64,000 nucleotides of DNA from the NCBI GenBank assembly GCA_003330885.1, contig CP030277.1, positions 1,550,001 to 1,614,000 on the forward strand. Reading direction: 5' to 3'. Shown one piece after another: positions 54,369 through 63,328 of the stretch (position 1 is its first letter; every line of letters begins with the position of its first letter). The position numbers and the translations under genes were made by a program. The stretch comes from Rhodobiaceae bacterium. GTDB taxonomy: Bacteria; Pseudomonadota; Alphaproteobacteria; Parvibaculales; Parvibaculaceae. A model generated the notes under the pieces. The model worked only from the letters and a program-made list of their open reading frames with translations. It had not been told where the DNA came from and ran no database searches.

Positions 54369-55469
54369 CTAACCTGCAACTTCCTCCGGCATGCCATCAT
54401 CGTCGTCCGCGTCAGGACCAACGTCGAGCGCTTCTGCGAGCCCCGCATCCGCGCGGATCGCTGTTTCGATAGCAAGCGCCATGTCAGGGTTTTCCTTCAG
54501 GAAGGTCTTGGCGTTTTCACGTCCTTGTCCGATCCGCTGGCTGTCATAGGAGTACCAGGAGCCAGATTTCTCAACGACCCCGGCTTTGACCCCCAGATCG
54601 ACGACCTCCCCCATCTTGGAGATCCCTTGCCCATACATGATGTCGAACTCAACCTGTTTGAACGGCGGCGCCACCTTGTTCTTCACCACTTTCACGCGGG
54701 TCTGGTTGCCCACCACTTCGTCCCGGTCCTTAATCGCCCCAATCCGGCGAATATCAAGACGGACAGAGGAGTAGAACTTCAGTGCATTCCCGCCTGTTGT
54801 CGTCTCCGGACTGCCAAACATCACCCCGATCTTCATACGGATCTGGTTGATGAAAATGACCATGCAATTCGATTTGGAAATGGAGCCTGTCAGTTTCCGC
54901 AGCGCCTGGCTCATAAGCCGCGCCTGAAGGCCTGGAAGGCTGTCGCCCATATCGCCATCAAGCTCTGCACGAGGCGTGAGAGCGGCAACAGAGTCCACCA
55001 CGATCACATCCACCGCGCCAGAGCGCACCAACGTATCGACAATTTCCAGTGCCTGCTCACCCGTGTCAGGCTGCGAGATCAAAAGATCATCCAGATTAAC
55101 GCCAAGCTTGCGCGCATAGACCGGGTCCAATGCATGCTCTGCGTCAACAAAGGCGCAAATACCGTCATTCTTCTGGGCTTCAGCGACTGTGTGAAGTGCA
55201 AGGGTGGTTTTACCACTCGATTCAGGACCGTATACCTCAACCACCCGGCCCTTTGGCAGACCGCCAATGCCAAGCGCGATATCAAGGCTCAATGAACCTG
55301 TCGGGATCGCCTCAATCTCGACCACTTGCTCGTTTTTCCCGAGCCGCATGATCGAACCCTTACCAAAAGACCGCTCAATCTGACTGAGTGCGGCATCCAG
55401 AGCTTTCTGCTTATCCATACTGTCCTTGCCAAGCAAGCTGACTACGTTTTCTTTCTGTTCTCGCGCCAT
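54369..55469 (-). CDS. recA: RecA recombinase
   Basis: 366 residues from ATG 55469 ([10 protein letters not shown]), which has GGGGATG upstream. ATG 55478 is possible but sits directly on the ribosome binding site. DNA-dependent ATPase for strand exchange and LexA self-cleavage. Walker [14 protein letters not shown], Walker [11 protein letters not shown], loop 2 region [21 protein letters not shown]. The acidic C-terminus ([11 protein letters not shown]) is typical. An SOS box lies about 50 bases upstream. Confidence 0.98.
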   Translation of the reverse strand: MAREQKENVVSLLGKDSMDKQKALDAALSQIERSFGKGSIMRLGKNEQVVEIEAIPTGSLSLDIALGIGGLPKGRVVEVYGPESSGKTTLALHTVAEAQKNDGICAFVDAEHALDPVYARKLGVNLDDLLISQPDTGEQALEIVDTLVRSGAVDVIVVDSVAALTPRAELDGDMGDSLPGLQARLMSQALRKLTGSISKSNCMVIFINQIRMKIGVMFGSPETTTGGNALKFYSSVRLDIRRIGAIKDRDEVVGNQTRVKVVKNKVAPPFKQVEFDIMYGQGISKMGEVVDLGVKAGVVEKSGSWYSYDSQRIGQGRENAKTFLKENPDMALAIETAIRADAGLAEALDVGPDADDDDGMPEEVAG

Positions 55470-55521
55470 AAGCGTCATCCCCTTATTTCATACCGGCTCT
55501 GCGGAAGCAATTGAGGTAAAT

Positions 55522-55536
55522 GTACCTTTTTTGTTC
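55522..55536. promoter_or_regulatory. lexA box: Candidate LexA (SOS) box of recA
   Basis: Plus strand GTAC-CTTTTTT-GTTC, one mismatch from the alphaproteobacterial LexA consensus GTTC-N7-GTTC. It lies 53 bases before the recA ATG, where operator overlap with the promoter is expected. Confidence 0.7.
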
Positions 55537-55664
55537 TCATGGGCAAGAAAAAGTTTAAGTCATTGATTTTATTTATATATTGGGAGTGTGTTCTAAACCT
55601 GTTCCACAGATTTATGCACAGATCAGCGTGAAGAACGACAGAATCGCGCAAACCAAAGGTTCAC

Positions 55665-58283
55665 CTACCCCATCGCCTCTTTCACTGCAGCTGCGAGCTG
55701 CTTCAGGCTGAAAGGCTTCGGCAAAAACCGGAAGTCGACAGATGGATCAAGGCTCTTGGCAAAGGCGTCTTCTGCATAACCCGAAATGAAGATGATCTTG
55801 GTTCCCGGCCGTTTTTCCTGCAGCTGTTTCACCATGGTGGGCCCATCCATATTGGGCATCACCACGTCACTGACGACGAGATCAATCGTGCCCTCGTGAC
55901 TGTCAACAATCTCCAGCGCCACATCCCCGCTCTCAGCTTCAAGGACTGTGTAGCCCCGTGTGCCCAGCGCCCGGACAGCAAAGGTCCGCACGGCGTCTTC
56001 GTCCTCTACAAGCAGGATCGTGCCCTTGCCAGTGAGATCAGGCGCCGCAGTTTCTTCAACTTGAGCCTGGACCTTCGCTGCCGCTTCTTCCTCTGTTTCG
56101 AAATAGCGCGGGAGATAGATGCGGAAGGTCGTTCCCTTATCGACAGTCGAGAAGGCAAAAATATAGCCCCCAGTCTGCTTGACGATCCCGTAGACCGTGG
56201 AGAGGCCGAGGCCCGTGCCCTTGCTCACATCTTTCGTGGTGAAGAACGGCTCGAAGATCTTGCCCAAATGTTCTTTCGGGATACCGCAGCCCGTATCTGT
56301 GACTTCGATAAGCACATACTCGGCCGGTGGCATCAGCGCATGGTCCAGCGCTTTCGCATCCTCAGCGGAGACATTGGCCGTGCGGATGGTGAGGCGCCCA
56401 CCATCTTCCATGGCATCACGCGCATTTACAGCCAGGTTGATCACCACTTGCTCAAGTTGGTTCTGGTCCACCTTTACCAGCCCCAGATCCCGCTCATGGG
56501 TAATCTTAAGCTCCACTGTTTCACCCAGAAGACGGCTCAGCAGATTGGAAAGTTCCGCAAGCTCATCGGTAAGGTTCAGAACCTTCGGGCGCAATGTCTG
56601 GCGGCGGGAGAAGGCAAGCAGCTGCCGCACCAGGTTTGCGGCCCTATTGGCGTTCTGCTTGATCTGCATGACGTCAGCGAAGCTCGGATCGCCCGCCTGA
56701 TGGCGCGCAAGAAGCAGATCACAAAAGCCGATAATCGCGGTGAGCAAATTATTGAAATCGTGCGCCACACCGCCCGCGAGCTGCCCCACCGCCTGCATCT
56801 TCTGTGATTGAGCGAACTGCATCTCTAGCGACTTCTGCTCACTCGTATCAATGAGATAGGCGATGATAGAAGGCTGCCCCCCCGTCTCGTTGGAGTAGCT
56901 CGCAAAAAGCTGGGCGGTCTTCTCAATCTCCTCGCCCTGCTTCTGGAGGAACCGAATATCAATTGGCCCACGAGACCCACCTGACGACACGGCCCCGTCA
57001 AGAAACTCCAAAAGCGCCGCCCGGTCCTCCGGAACAACCAGATCGGCAAATCTGCTGCCTGCGTCGGGTGTCCCGCCAACAAGTGTGACAAAGGCCGCGT
57101 TCGAACTGCCAAGCACACCGTCCTTATCCAGTGTGGCGACGCCGATCGGTGCATTGTTGAAGAAACGCGCAAATCGCATTTCAGCGTCGCGCAAGTGCGC
57201 TTCCGTATCGTCTTCTTCTTCGCGGAACATAACCACAGAACGCGACGCCCCGGGGGCTCCGTCCAACGTCGGCGCAAAATTTTGCACAATGCGCACCTGG
57301 ACCGGGCCATCAGGCCCCGCCAGATCAACATCGATGACCTGGGTACCAGCCTCCCCATCTTTTTCCTGAACAAAGGCGTTCACATCACCCGCCACAAGAT
57401 CGCCAAATCGTGTGCTACCTGACACCAGGTCTTCCGCTGACCGCCCAACCATGGTTGCGAACATCTGGTTCACATAATCAAGCTGTCCGGAATCCTGCGC
57501 AGAGAAAAAGCCAAATGGCGCGTCATCCAGATAGGCCAGATATTTGTCACGCCCCACTTGGGCTTGTGCCGCCGCAAGCCTCTCAGCTGTCATGTCTCTT
57601 AGCAGCCAGATGCTGGCACCAGTCTTGGCTGCTGCCCCGGTGAGCGGCTGAACTGCCGCTTTGAAAACGCGTTCCTGGCCCTGGCCCGCAGGAGGAATAA
57701 AGCGCAGCTCTTCCTCATCTGCCAAGCCCAACCGGGCTGCCTGTGCCAATTGATAAAGTTTTTCATCGACCCCCACCTGACCGGCCAGGAGCCGCTCCAA
57801 CGGCATGGGTCGGTCATGTGCATCAAGACCGAGATGTCTATAAGCCTGGTTCGCAAAAAGGACCGACCCACGTCGATCGGTCACGAGACAAGGGTCAGGC
57901 AAGCTTTCCAATGCGTGTCCAGCAACACCAGTAACTTTCCCTCGGCCCACAATCGGGCTTGAGGGACGACCAGCAATAAGCGCCACGGTTGAGAAAAAAC
58001 CGACCGCGACCAGCCCGCCAATCATCAAATAGCCCAAGGGTCCAGCAGCACTAAGATTGAGAAAAACAAAACCGCCTGCGGCGCCAGCTATAAAAAGCCC
58101 AATCAGACCCGCCAACCCCAGCGAACTGCGCCAACGGTTCTGATCTAGAAACCCAGTCTTGTCCGAAGAAGCGCCTGCGACCTCACTGATTGTCGACTTC
58201 GGATCAGAAGCTGGCTCGCCGTCCCCGGCCGTTTTGCCCTTGGCCTCATCGACACTCGGCCCATCCATCAAGGTATCGCTCAT
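55665..58283 (-). CDS. cckA: Cell-cycle hybrid histidine kinase CckA
   Basis: 872 residues. Two membrane helices at about 55-77 and 83-105, PAS-like regions (about 120-235, 245-355, 365-485), then HisKA with [20 protein letters not shown] (His508), HATPase ([37 protein letters not shown]) and a receiver with [10 protein letters not shown], Asp806 and LPKPF. CckA phosphorylates ChpT, which activates CtrA and CpdR and so controls the cell cycle and flagellation. The long PAS section and the HDFNN box are diagnostic. It sits between recA and flhB, consistent with alphaproteobacterial gene order. Confidence 0.93.
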   Translation of the reverse strand: MSDTLMDGPSVDEAKGKTAGDGEPASDPKSTISEVAGASSDKTGFLDQNRWRSSLGLAGLIGLFIAGAAGGFVFLNLSAAGPLGYLMIGGLVAVGFFSTVALIAGRPSSPIVGRGKVTGVAGHALESLPDPCLVTDRRGSVLFANQAYRHLGLDAHDRPMPLERLLAGQVGVDEKLYQLAQAARLGLADEEELRFIPPAGQGQERVFKAAVQPLTGAAAKTGASIWLLRDMTAERLAAAQAQVGRDKYLAYLDDAPFGFFSAQDSGQLDYVNQMFATMVGRSAEDLVSGSTRFGDLVAGDVNAFVQEKDGEAGTQVIDVDLAGPDGPVQVRIVQNFAPTLDGAPGASRSVVMFREEEDDTEAHLRDAEMRFARFFNNAPIGVATLDKDGVLGSSNAAFVTLVGGTPDAGSRFADLVVPEDRAALLEFLDGAVSSGGSRGPIDIRFLQKQGEEIEKTAQLFASYSNETGGQPSIIAYLIDTSEQKSLEMQFAQSQKMQAVGQLAGGVAHDFNNLLTAIIGFCDLLLARHQAGDPSFADVMQIKQNANRAANLVRQLLAFSRRQTLRPKVLNLTDELAELSNLLSRLLGETVELKITHERDLGLVKVDQNQLEQVVINLAVNARDAMEDGGRLTIRTANVSAEDAKALDHALMPPAEYVLIEVTDTGCGIPKEHLGKIFEPFFTTKDVSKGTGLGLSTVYGIVKQTGGYIFAFSTVDKGTTFRIYLPRYFETEEEAAAKVQAQVEETAAPDLTGKGTILLVEDEDAVRTFAVRALGTRGYTVLEAESGDVALEIVDSHEGTIDLVVSDVVMPNMDGPTMVKQLQEKRPGTKIIFISGYAEDAFAKSLDPSVDFRFLPKPFSLKQLAAAVKEAMG

Positions 58284-58386
58284 TTGTCCAGATCTTATCT
58301 GCCGATGTCACAATCCTAAGGAACCGGACGGTTTTGCTATGTCCGGTCGCGATCAAAGCCCCAGCGTCCGCGAATCATCGCACACG

Positions 58387-59460
58387 CTAGCTGCGGGACA
58401 TCTTACTCTTAAGACGCATCACGTAGCCAACAACCTCAGCAACCGCTTTATAGTGTTCTGGAGGAATTGATTCTTCCAGTTCCACAGAAGCATAGAGGGC
58501 ACGGGCAAGTGGCGGACTCTCGACAATCGGAACATCATGCTCTGACCCGATTTCCCTGATTTTTAACGCAATGGCATCCATACCCTTGGCCACACAAACC
58601 GGCGCGCCCATGCCCTGTTTATATTCAAGTGCGACGGCATAGTGGGTCGGGTTGGTGATGATGACCGCGGCATCGGGCACACGCGACATCATACGCTGAC
58701 GTCCCCGTTCCATTCTAAGGGCCCGGAGCTTCGCTTTGACCGTTGGGTCCCCTTCCATCTGCTTGTATTCGTCTTTGACCTCTTGAACGGTCATGCGCTG
58801 CTTCTTGTTCCACTGAGCCACTTCAAACACATAGTCAGCAGCTGCGAGCACGGTCATAATTGCGACCACCATCGCCAGGATTTTGATCGCGATTGATTGA
58901 ACAAAAGGAAGTAACATCCCCACATCCATTGTCATCATGATGAGCAGTTGATCCCGCATGGGCCAGACAATGAGAAAGGTCGCCACCGACACCAAGCTCA
59001 GTTTCACCAACCCCTTGGTAAAGTTCATGAGACTTTTAGGTGAAAAAAGCCGCTTCAAACCCGCCATCGGAGAAATCTTGCTGAGCTTCGGCTTCATATT
59101 CTCTGTAGAGAAAACCGGCATGTTCTGCACAAGATTTCCCGCAACCCCTGCCCCCATCAGAAGCATCATCGGTATGGCGAGGATTTTGAGCACCGCAATC
59201 CCAATCTGCTCCCACACGAACATGAGATTGTTTTGGTCAACGGCAATGTCATGAGGGTCAGAGAGAAAAACAGTAAAGGCGCGCGCAAAATCCCCGGAAG
59301 CACCTGTCGACACAATTCCGATCACCAGCGCCGTCGCAATCATGATGAACCAGGTGTTGACCTCCTGGCTCTTGGGCATGTCACCTTTTTTTCGGGCGTC
59401 CTCCAGCTTTTTGGAGGTCGCCTCTTCGGTTTTTTCTGAATCGTCGGCTTGATCCGCCAT
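58387..59460 (-). CDS. flhB: Flagellar export gate protein FlhB
   Basis: 357 residues. Four membrane helices in the first 210 residues, then a cytoplasmic domain with the autocleavage motif NPTH (VIITNPTHYAVALEY). The N-terminus DDSEKTEEATSKKLEDARKKG is standard. FlhB switches export from hook to filament substrates. Last of the flgB-flgC-fliE-fliQ-fliR-flhB run, 29 bases after fliR. Confidence 0.97.
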   Translation of the reverse strand: MADQADDSEKTEEATSKKLEDARKKGDMPKSQEVNTWFIMIATALVIGIVSTGASGDFARAFTVFLSDPHDIAVDQNNLMFVWEQIGIAVLKILAIPMMLLMGAGVAGNLVQNMPVFSTENMKPKLSKISPMAGLKRLFSPKSLMNFTKGLVKLSLVSVATFLIVWPMRDQLLIMMTMDVGMLLPFVQSIAIKILAMVVAIMTVLAAADYVFEVAQWNKKQRMTVQEVKDEYKQMEGDPTVKAKLRALRMERGRQRMMSRVPDAAVIITNPTHYAVALEYKQGMGAPVCVAKGMDAIALKIREIGSEHDVPIVESPPLARALYASVELEESIPPEHYKAVAEVVGYVMRLKSKMSRS

Positions 59461-59489
59461 AGACCCTCTCGCACGAAGCGCCTAACCCA

Positions 59490-60248
59490 TCAGGCCAGGA
59501 ACAAACTCATGCTCTCTTCGAAAAAGGTGAGAAACCACATCATCATCGCGCCCATAAGCACCGCAAATAATGCAAACCCCAACAAGATGTTGGCCGGCAT
59601 TGCCACGAAAAAAATCTGCACCTGCGGCATCAACTTAGAAAGAATGCCAAGCGCCAAATAGAAAATCATCCCAAAGACCACAAAGGGCGCAGCAATTTGG
59701 ACAGCCAGTTTGAATGACCCTGCGACAACACCTGTGGCTGTCTCGACGAAATCCCCAATAGGCACGCCTGCGCCCGGCTCAAAAAGCACATAGCTGTCAC
59801 GCATCGCCGCGATCAGCAGAAAATGCAGGTCCGTTGCAAAGATCATTGTCACCGCGAGCATCGAAAGGAAGGATCCCACGAGCGCACTCTGGATGCCCTG
59901 CGTCGGATCGACATTCTGTGCAAAGGCAAGACCGGTCTGAAAGGCAATAATGGTGCCGGCAACCTGCAGCGCACTCATGATGAGGCGCGCTACCGACCCG
60001 ATAAGAAACCCAACAGCGATTTCTGAGATAACACCCCAGGCAATGCCGGATACCGTCGCTGGTACCGGTCCGTACGCATCCGCTACAAGCGGCATCAAAA
60101 CCATTGAAATCAGGACGGCAAGCGTCAGCCGCACACGACTTGAGACGCTGAACTCACCAAGCGCCGGCATCAACATCACCATGGTGCCAATGCGAGAAAA
60201 AACCAGCATGAACACATAGGCTGTTGTGGGTGCGAGCTCAAAACTCAT
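59490..60248 (-). CDS. fliR: Flagellar export gate protein FliR
   Basis: 252 residues with six membrane helices. Family segments are FSRIGTMVMLMPALGEFSVSSRVRLTLAV and ISEIAVGFLIGSVARLIMSALQVAGTIIAFQTGLAFA. One of three core subunits of the export gate with FliP and FliQ. It lies 42 bases after fliQ. Confidence 0.95.
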   Translation of the reverse strand: MSFELAPTTAYVFMLVFSRIGTMVMLMPALGEFSVSSRVRLTLAVLISMVLMPLVADAYGPVPATVSGIAWGVISEIAVGFLIGSVARLIMSALQVAGTIIAFQTGLAFAQNVDPTQGIQSALVGSFLSMLAVTMIFATDLHFLLIAAMRDSYVLFEPGAGVPIGDFVETATGVVAGSFKLAVQIAAPFVVFGMIFYLALGILSKLMPQVQIFFVAMPANILLGFALFAVLMGAMMMWFLTFFEESMSLFLA

Positions 60249-60290
60249 ATGCGAGCACCATCTGAGCTTTGGAGAAAACGGTGGTGCACA

Positions 60291-60554
60291 TCAACCAGAG
60301 ACAATTCTGTCAGCAATAAAAGTCATGTAAGCGCCCAACGTGCTGCCCATGAAAGGCAGCATCACGATGAGGCCAATGAAGATAGCCAGAATTTTTGGCA
60401 CGAAGACCAGCGTCATTTCTTGGATCTGCGTCAACGCCTGGAAGAGCGCAATGACCAATCCGACACTTAGCCCAACAAGCATAAGCGGGGACGAGACTTT
60501 GAGCAGCACAACAATGCCCTCACGCCCAACATCCAAAACTTCCGGTCCTGTCAT
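60291..60554 (-). CDS. fliQ: Flagellar export gate protein FliQ
   Basis: 87 residues, two membrane helices, with SPLMLVGLSVGLVIALFQALTQIQEMTLVFVPKI spanning them, the usual FliQ core. GGAGAG precedes the ATG. Position between fliE and fliR is normal. Confidence 0.95.
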   Translation of the reverse strand: MTGPEVLDVGREGIVVLLKVSSPLMLVGLSVGLVIALFQALTQIQEMTLVFVPKILAIFIGLIVMLPFMGSTLGAYMTFIADRIVSG

Positions 60555-60578
60555 CCCCTGCTCTCCCTAATAAGTGCC

Positions 60579-60902
60579 TTAGATCGGCATCTTCATGATT
60601 TCCTGGTAGGCCGTAATCACATTGTCGCGGATTGTAACGACGGTCTGTAAGGTCGCTTCGGCTTCAGAAACCGCTGTCACGACATCAACCACATCCGCTG
60701 TTCCAGCAACAGCAGACGCTGTCTGCTGTTCGGCATTGACGCCGGATGCAGCCATGTTTTCCACAACACCTTTGAGCAAGTCACCAAAACCGCCCTGGCC
60801 GGAACCAGCGGTTGCTGCGACATCATTGACACCGCCCAGATCAGTCGCCTGTTTGACAGCATTGGTGTAGGCACTAAGTGCGACAGAAGCAGGAACAGTC
60901 AT
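60579..60902 (-). CDS. fliE: Flagellar hook-basal body protein FliE
   Basis: 107 residues. The C-terminal FliE signature is VVDVVTAVSEAEATLQTVVTIRDNVITAYQEIMKMPI. It joins the MS ring to the proximal rod. The N-terminal half is variable, as usual. GAGGAAAC lies upstream of ATG 60902. Confidence 0.93.
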   Translation of the reverse strand: MTVPASVALSAYTNAVKQATDLGGVNDVAATAGSGQGGFGDLLKGVVENMAASGVNAEQQTASAVAGTADVVDVVTAVSEAEATLQTVVTIRDNVITAYQEIMKMPI

Positions 60903-60930
60903 GACGTGTTTCCTCTAAAAGGTCTTAGGT

Positions 60931-61341
60931 TCAACGACGAAGCAATTCGAGTGTCTGAGACATCATGCGTCGGGAGGCCTGGATCATATTGAGGTTCGCT
61001 TCATATGAGCGCTGCGCCTCTTTCATATCCATGGACTCCACAAGCCCATTGACGTTCGGCATCTGCACATAACCATTCTCGTCGGCTCCGGGGTGGCCAG
61101 GCATGTATTTCAACTCAAAGTCAGACTTATCAGCGATTGGCTTGCCAACCTTCACAACACGAGCATTAAGCTCGCGGTCAAGTTCGCTCTCAAACGTCAC
61201 AATCTGCCGACGGTAAGGCTCTGCTCCCGGAGTCGTCGCAGCTGACTGCGAGTTAGCAATATTCTCCGCCAGCACCCGCATACGTCCACTTTGGGCCCGC
61301 ATGCCGGACGCAGCGATCATCATTGATTTCACGAGATCCAT
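60931..61341 (-). CDS. flgC: Flagellar rod protein FlgC
   Basis: 136 residues. N-terminal rod/hook signature MMIAASGMRAQSGRMRVLAENIANS and C-terminal YEANLNMIQASRRMMSQTLELLR, the two parts that pack as coiled coil in the rod. GAGGAGAG precedes ATG. Exported without a Sec signal. 22 bases after flgB. Confidence 0.96.
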   Translation of the reverse strand: MDLVKSMMIAASGMRAQSGRMRVLAENIANSQSAATTPGAEPYRRQIVTFESELDRELNARVVKVGKPIADKSDFELKYMPGHPGADENGYVQMPNVNGLVESMDMKEAQRSYEANLNMIQASRRMMSQTLELLRR

Positions 61342-61363
61342 AGTCTGCTCTCCTCAAAAACGC

Positions 61364-61774
61364 TCAGCCCTTACCCAGGGCAATTTTCAACATGCCGACG
61401 CTCTTGGCGTAGAGACCTGTCACCGTCTGGTAGTCCATCTGGTTCTGGGCGGCTTTAATCATCTGTTCTTCCAACACCACCGAGTTGCCGGTCGGTGTGG
61501 TTTCAAAATCTGGGCTTCGAACATAGGCAGCCGAGCTGCCACCTGTGCTGCCATTCGCACTCATGTGGTCGCCGTCTGTCCGCGTTGCTGTCAGGACTGG
61601 TCGCGAGCTGCGTGACCGCAGCATTGCACCAAAGTCAGGTTCTGACAGGTCCTTAGCGATATAGTTGGGGGTATCTGCATTCGCGACATTCTCTGCAATC
61701 ACCCGCTGCCGGTCCGACAGCCAATGCATGCGTTCCTTCATCATCGAAAAGATGGGGGAGTCACCAAGAAACAT
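61364..61774 (-). CDS. flgB: Flagellar rod protein FlgB
   Basis: 136 residues. Signature DRQRVIAENVANADTPNYIAKDL near the N-terminus and YQTVTGLYAKSVGMLKIALG at the C-terminus. Proximal rod subunit. First gene of the minus-strand basal-body/export operon (flgB-flgC-fliE-fliQ-fliR-flhB). Confidence 0.96.
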   Translation of the reverse strand: MFLGDSPIFSMMKERMHWLSDRQRVIAENVANADTPNYIAKDLSEPDFGAMLRSRSSRPVLTATRTDGDHMSANGSTGGSSAAYVRSPDFETTPTGNSVVLEEQMIKAAQNQMDYQTVTGLYAKSVGMLKIALGKG

Positions 61775-61792
61775 GTGCGCGCGTCCTGATCA

Positions 61793-61825
61793 TGCACCAC
61801 AAGGTGCGGGTTGCCGCGTGGTGCA
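61793..61825. repeat. Inverted repeat in the flgB leader
   Basis: TGCACCAC (61793-61800) and GTGGTGCA (61818-61825) with a 17-base loop, just upstream of the flgB ATG. A second, nested pairing GCACC-ACAA-GGTGC is possible, so alternative structures exist. Confidence 0.55.
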
Positions 61826-61992
61826 ACCCTTTCTGGGATCACGCGAGTGAGAAATCGCGAACAGATGCAATCCTTGCGTCGTTCGTTAAGAGCAGTTTCG
61901 CGCCACTAGGTAAATTTTGCCTTAATTGGTTTCCCACAGGCTACAGCCCCGCAATCGCGCGACCATTGTATCTACAGGACATTTTGAAGGGC

Positions 61993-62007
61993 TTAACCCG
62001 TTCTTAA
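61993..62007. promoter_or_regulatory. Full CtrA-type site TTAA-N7-TTAA
   Basis: TTAACCCGTTCTTAA matches the CtrA consensus TTAA-N7-TTAA exactly, in the 333-base region between the divergent flgB and fliO genes, 100 bases before the fliO ATG. The rest of the region is A/T-rich with further TTAA words but no second full site. Confidence 0.75.
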
Positions 62008-62107
62008 GCATAAACCCGGCAACATCTGCCCAGTTACGGCACAGAGTCGGCGGATTTGTTAACCAGTTTCGTCACCATCGAGTGCCAAGGTTTATTGGGG
62101 AAAGTTC

Positions 62108-62488
62108 ATGGAACTCAGCGAAATACTCCGCTTCGCATCGGCGCTTATCTTTGTTGTCGGTCTGATTGTTGCCTGCGCCTGGGGCGCAAAGCGCTTTGGC
62201 TTGGTACCAACCGGCCGTCAGACATCTCCGACCAAACGCCTCGCAGTCACAGAAACACTGGCAATCGATCCCAAGCGCAAGCTTGTGATTGTGCGGCATG
62301 ATGATCGCGAGCACCTCCTCCTCCTTGGAGATCAGGACACTATTCTAGAAGCTGGGCTCCCCGCCAAGGCAGAGCCGGAAATCGACCCAACAGCTGAGGT
62401 CAAACCCCTCAACACATCAGCCCTTACCGGCCCCGTAACAGATCAGATGCAAAAGGTTGTCTCCCTCCTGAAGGAGCGCCGCGCGTGA
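62108..62488 (+). CDS. fliO: Flagellar biosynthetic protein FliO
   Basis: 126 residues. One N-terminal membrane helix (FASALIFVVGLIVACAWGA) followed by a cytoplasmic FliO domain with KRLAVTETLAIDPKRKLVIVRHDDREHLLLLG. FliO is an assembly chaperone for the FliP ring. Its TGA overlaps the fliP GTG (GTGA). FliO is poorly conserved, so position strengthens the call. Confidence 0.88.
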   Translation: MELSEILRFASALIFVVGLIVACAWGAKRFGLVPTGRQTSPTKRLAVTETLAIDPKRKLVIVRHDDREHLLLLGDQDTILEAGLPAKAEPEIDPTAEVKPLNTSALTGPVTDQMQKVVSLLKERRA

Positions 62489-63240
62489 TTTTCTCCCCAA
62501 GTCAAAAGCATCTGATATTTGCTGCTCTTACAGGCCTCGTTGTTTTCCTGCTGTCTGCCCTCCCCGCTGCTGCAGAGACCATCAACGTGGACTTCTCGGA
62601 AGGCTTCGGCCTCACCGAACGCGTTGTTCAGATCATTGCTCTCGTCACGGTACTCAGTCTCGCTCCGTCTATCCTGATCATGATCACCTCTTTTGTGCGC
62701 ATTGTGGTGGTTCTGTCACTCCTCAGAACCGCGATGGGCGTACAGCAATCACCCCCAAACTCTGTGATCATCAGTCTCGCCCTCTTCCTCACAGCGTTCA
62801 TCATGGCGCCAGTTTTTGAAACGGCCTACGAGACGGGCATTGAGCCGCTCATCAATGAAGAAATCGAAATGGGCGAAGCCTTGAGTATTTCCTCCAAGCC
62901 GTTTCAGGAGTTCATGCTGACCCAGGTACGGGACAAAGACCTGCAGCTTTTTATGGACCTGTCAAAAACACCCGCTGTCGAAGAACAGCAGGACATTCCA
63001 TTTCAGGTCGTCGTCCCTGCATTCATGATCAGTGAGCTGAAGCGCGCTTTTGAGATCGGGTTTCTTATCTTTGTCCCGTTCATCGTCATTGACATGATTG
63101 TGGCCTCTGTCCTCATGTCCATGGGCATGATGATGCTGCCACCGATCATTATCTCCCTGCCCTTCAAGCTTATCTTCTTTGTGCTTGTTGATGGCTGGCA
63201 CCTGATCACGGGATCATTGGTTCAAAGCTTCGGGACTTAG
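62485..63240 (+). CDS. fliP: Flagellar export gate protein FliP
   Basis: 251 residues from GTG 62485. Sec-type signal (LIFAALTGLVVFLLSALPAAAE) and four membrane helices. The FliP family blocks are ILIMITSFVRIVVVLSLLRTAMGVQQSPPN and FVPFIVIDMIVASVLMSMGMMMLPP. Forms the export pore with FliQ and FliR. Normal length. Confidence 0.97.
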   Translation: MIFSPSQKHLIFAALTGLVVFLLSALPAAAETINVDFSEGFGLTERVVQIIALVTVLSLAPSILIMITSFVRIVVVLSLLRTAMGVQQSPPNSVIISLALFLTAFIMAPVFETAYETGIEPLINEEIEMGEALSISSKPFQEFMLTQVRDKDLQLFMDLSKTPAVEEQQDIPFQVVVPAFMISELKRAFEIGFLIFVPFIVIDMIVASVLMSMGMMMLPPIIISLPFKLIFFVLVDGWHLITGSLVQSFGT

Positions 63241-63248
63241 CTACTCAA

Positions 63249-63291
63249 CCAACAGCGTCTATCGGCGACGTCAAAGGGTGGCCGCTGTTGG
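63249..63291. repeat. Inverted repeat between fliP and a convergent gene
   Basis: CCAACAGCG (63249-63257) and CGCTGTTGG (63283-63291) with a 25-base loop, in the 88 bases between convergent stops. No T-run on either side, so a weak terminator candidate only. Confidence 0.35.
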
Positions 63292-63328
63292 CCATCTGCA
63301 CTTGCCTATTTTTGACAAATCCGTTTCG

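Noticed and set aside
54525-55295. 256-codon open frame opposite recA
   Set aside because: recA is unambiguous; the antisense frame arises from its third-base bias.
55896-56807. 303-codon open frame opposite cckA
   Set aside because: Shadow of the HisKA/HATPase region of cckA; no domain or ribosome binding site.
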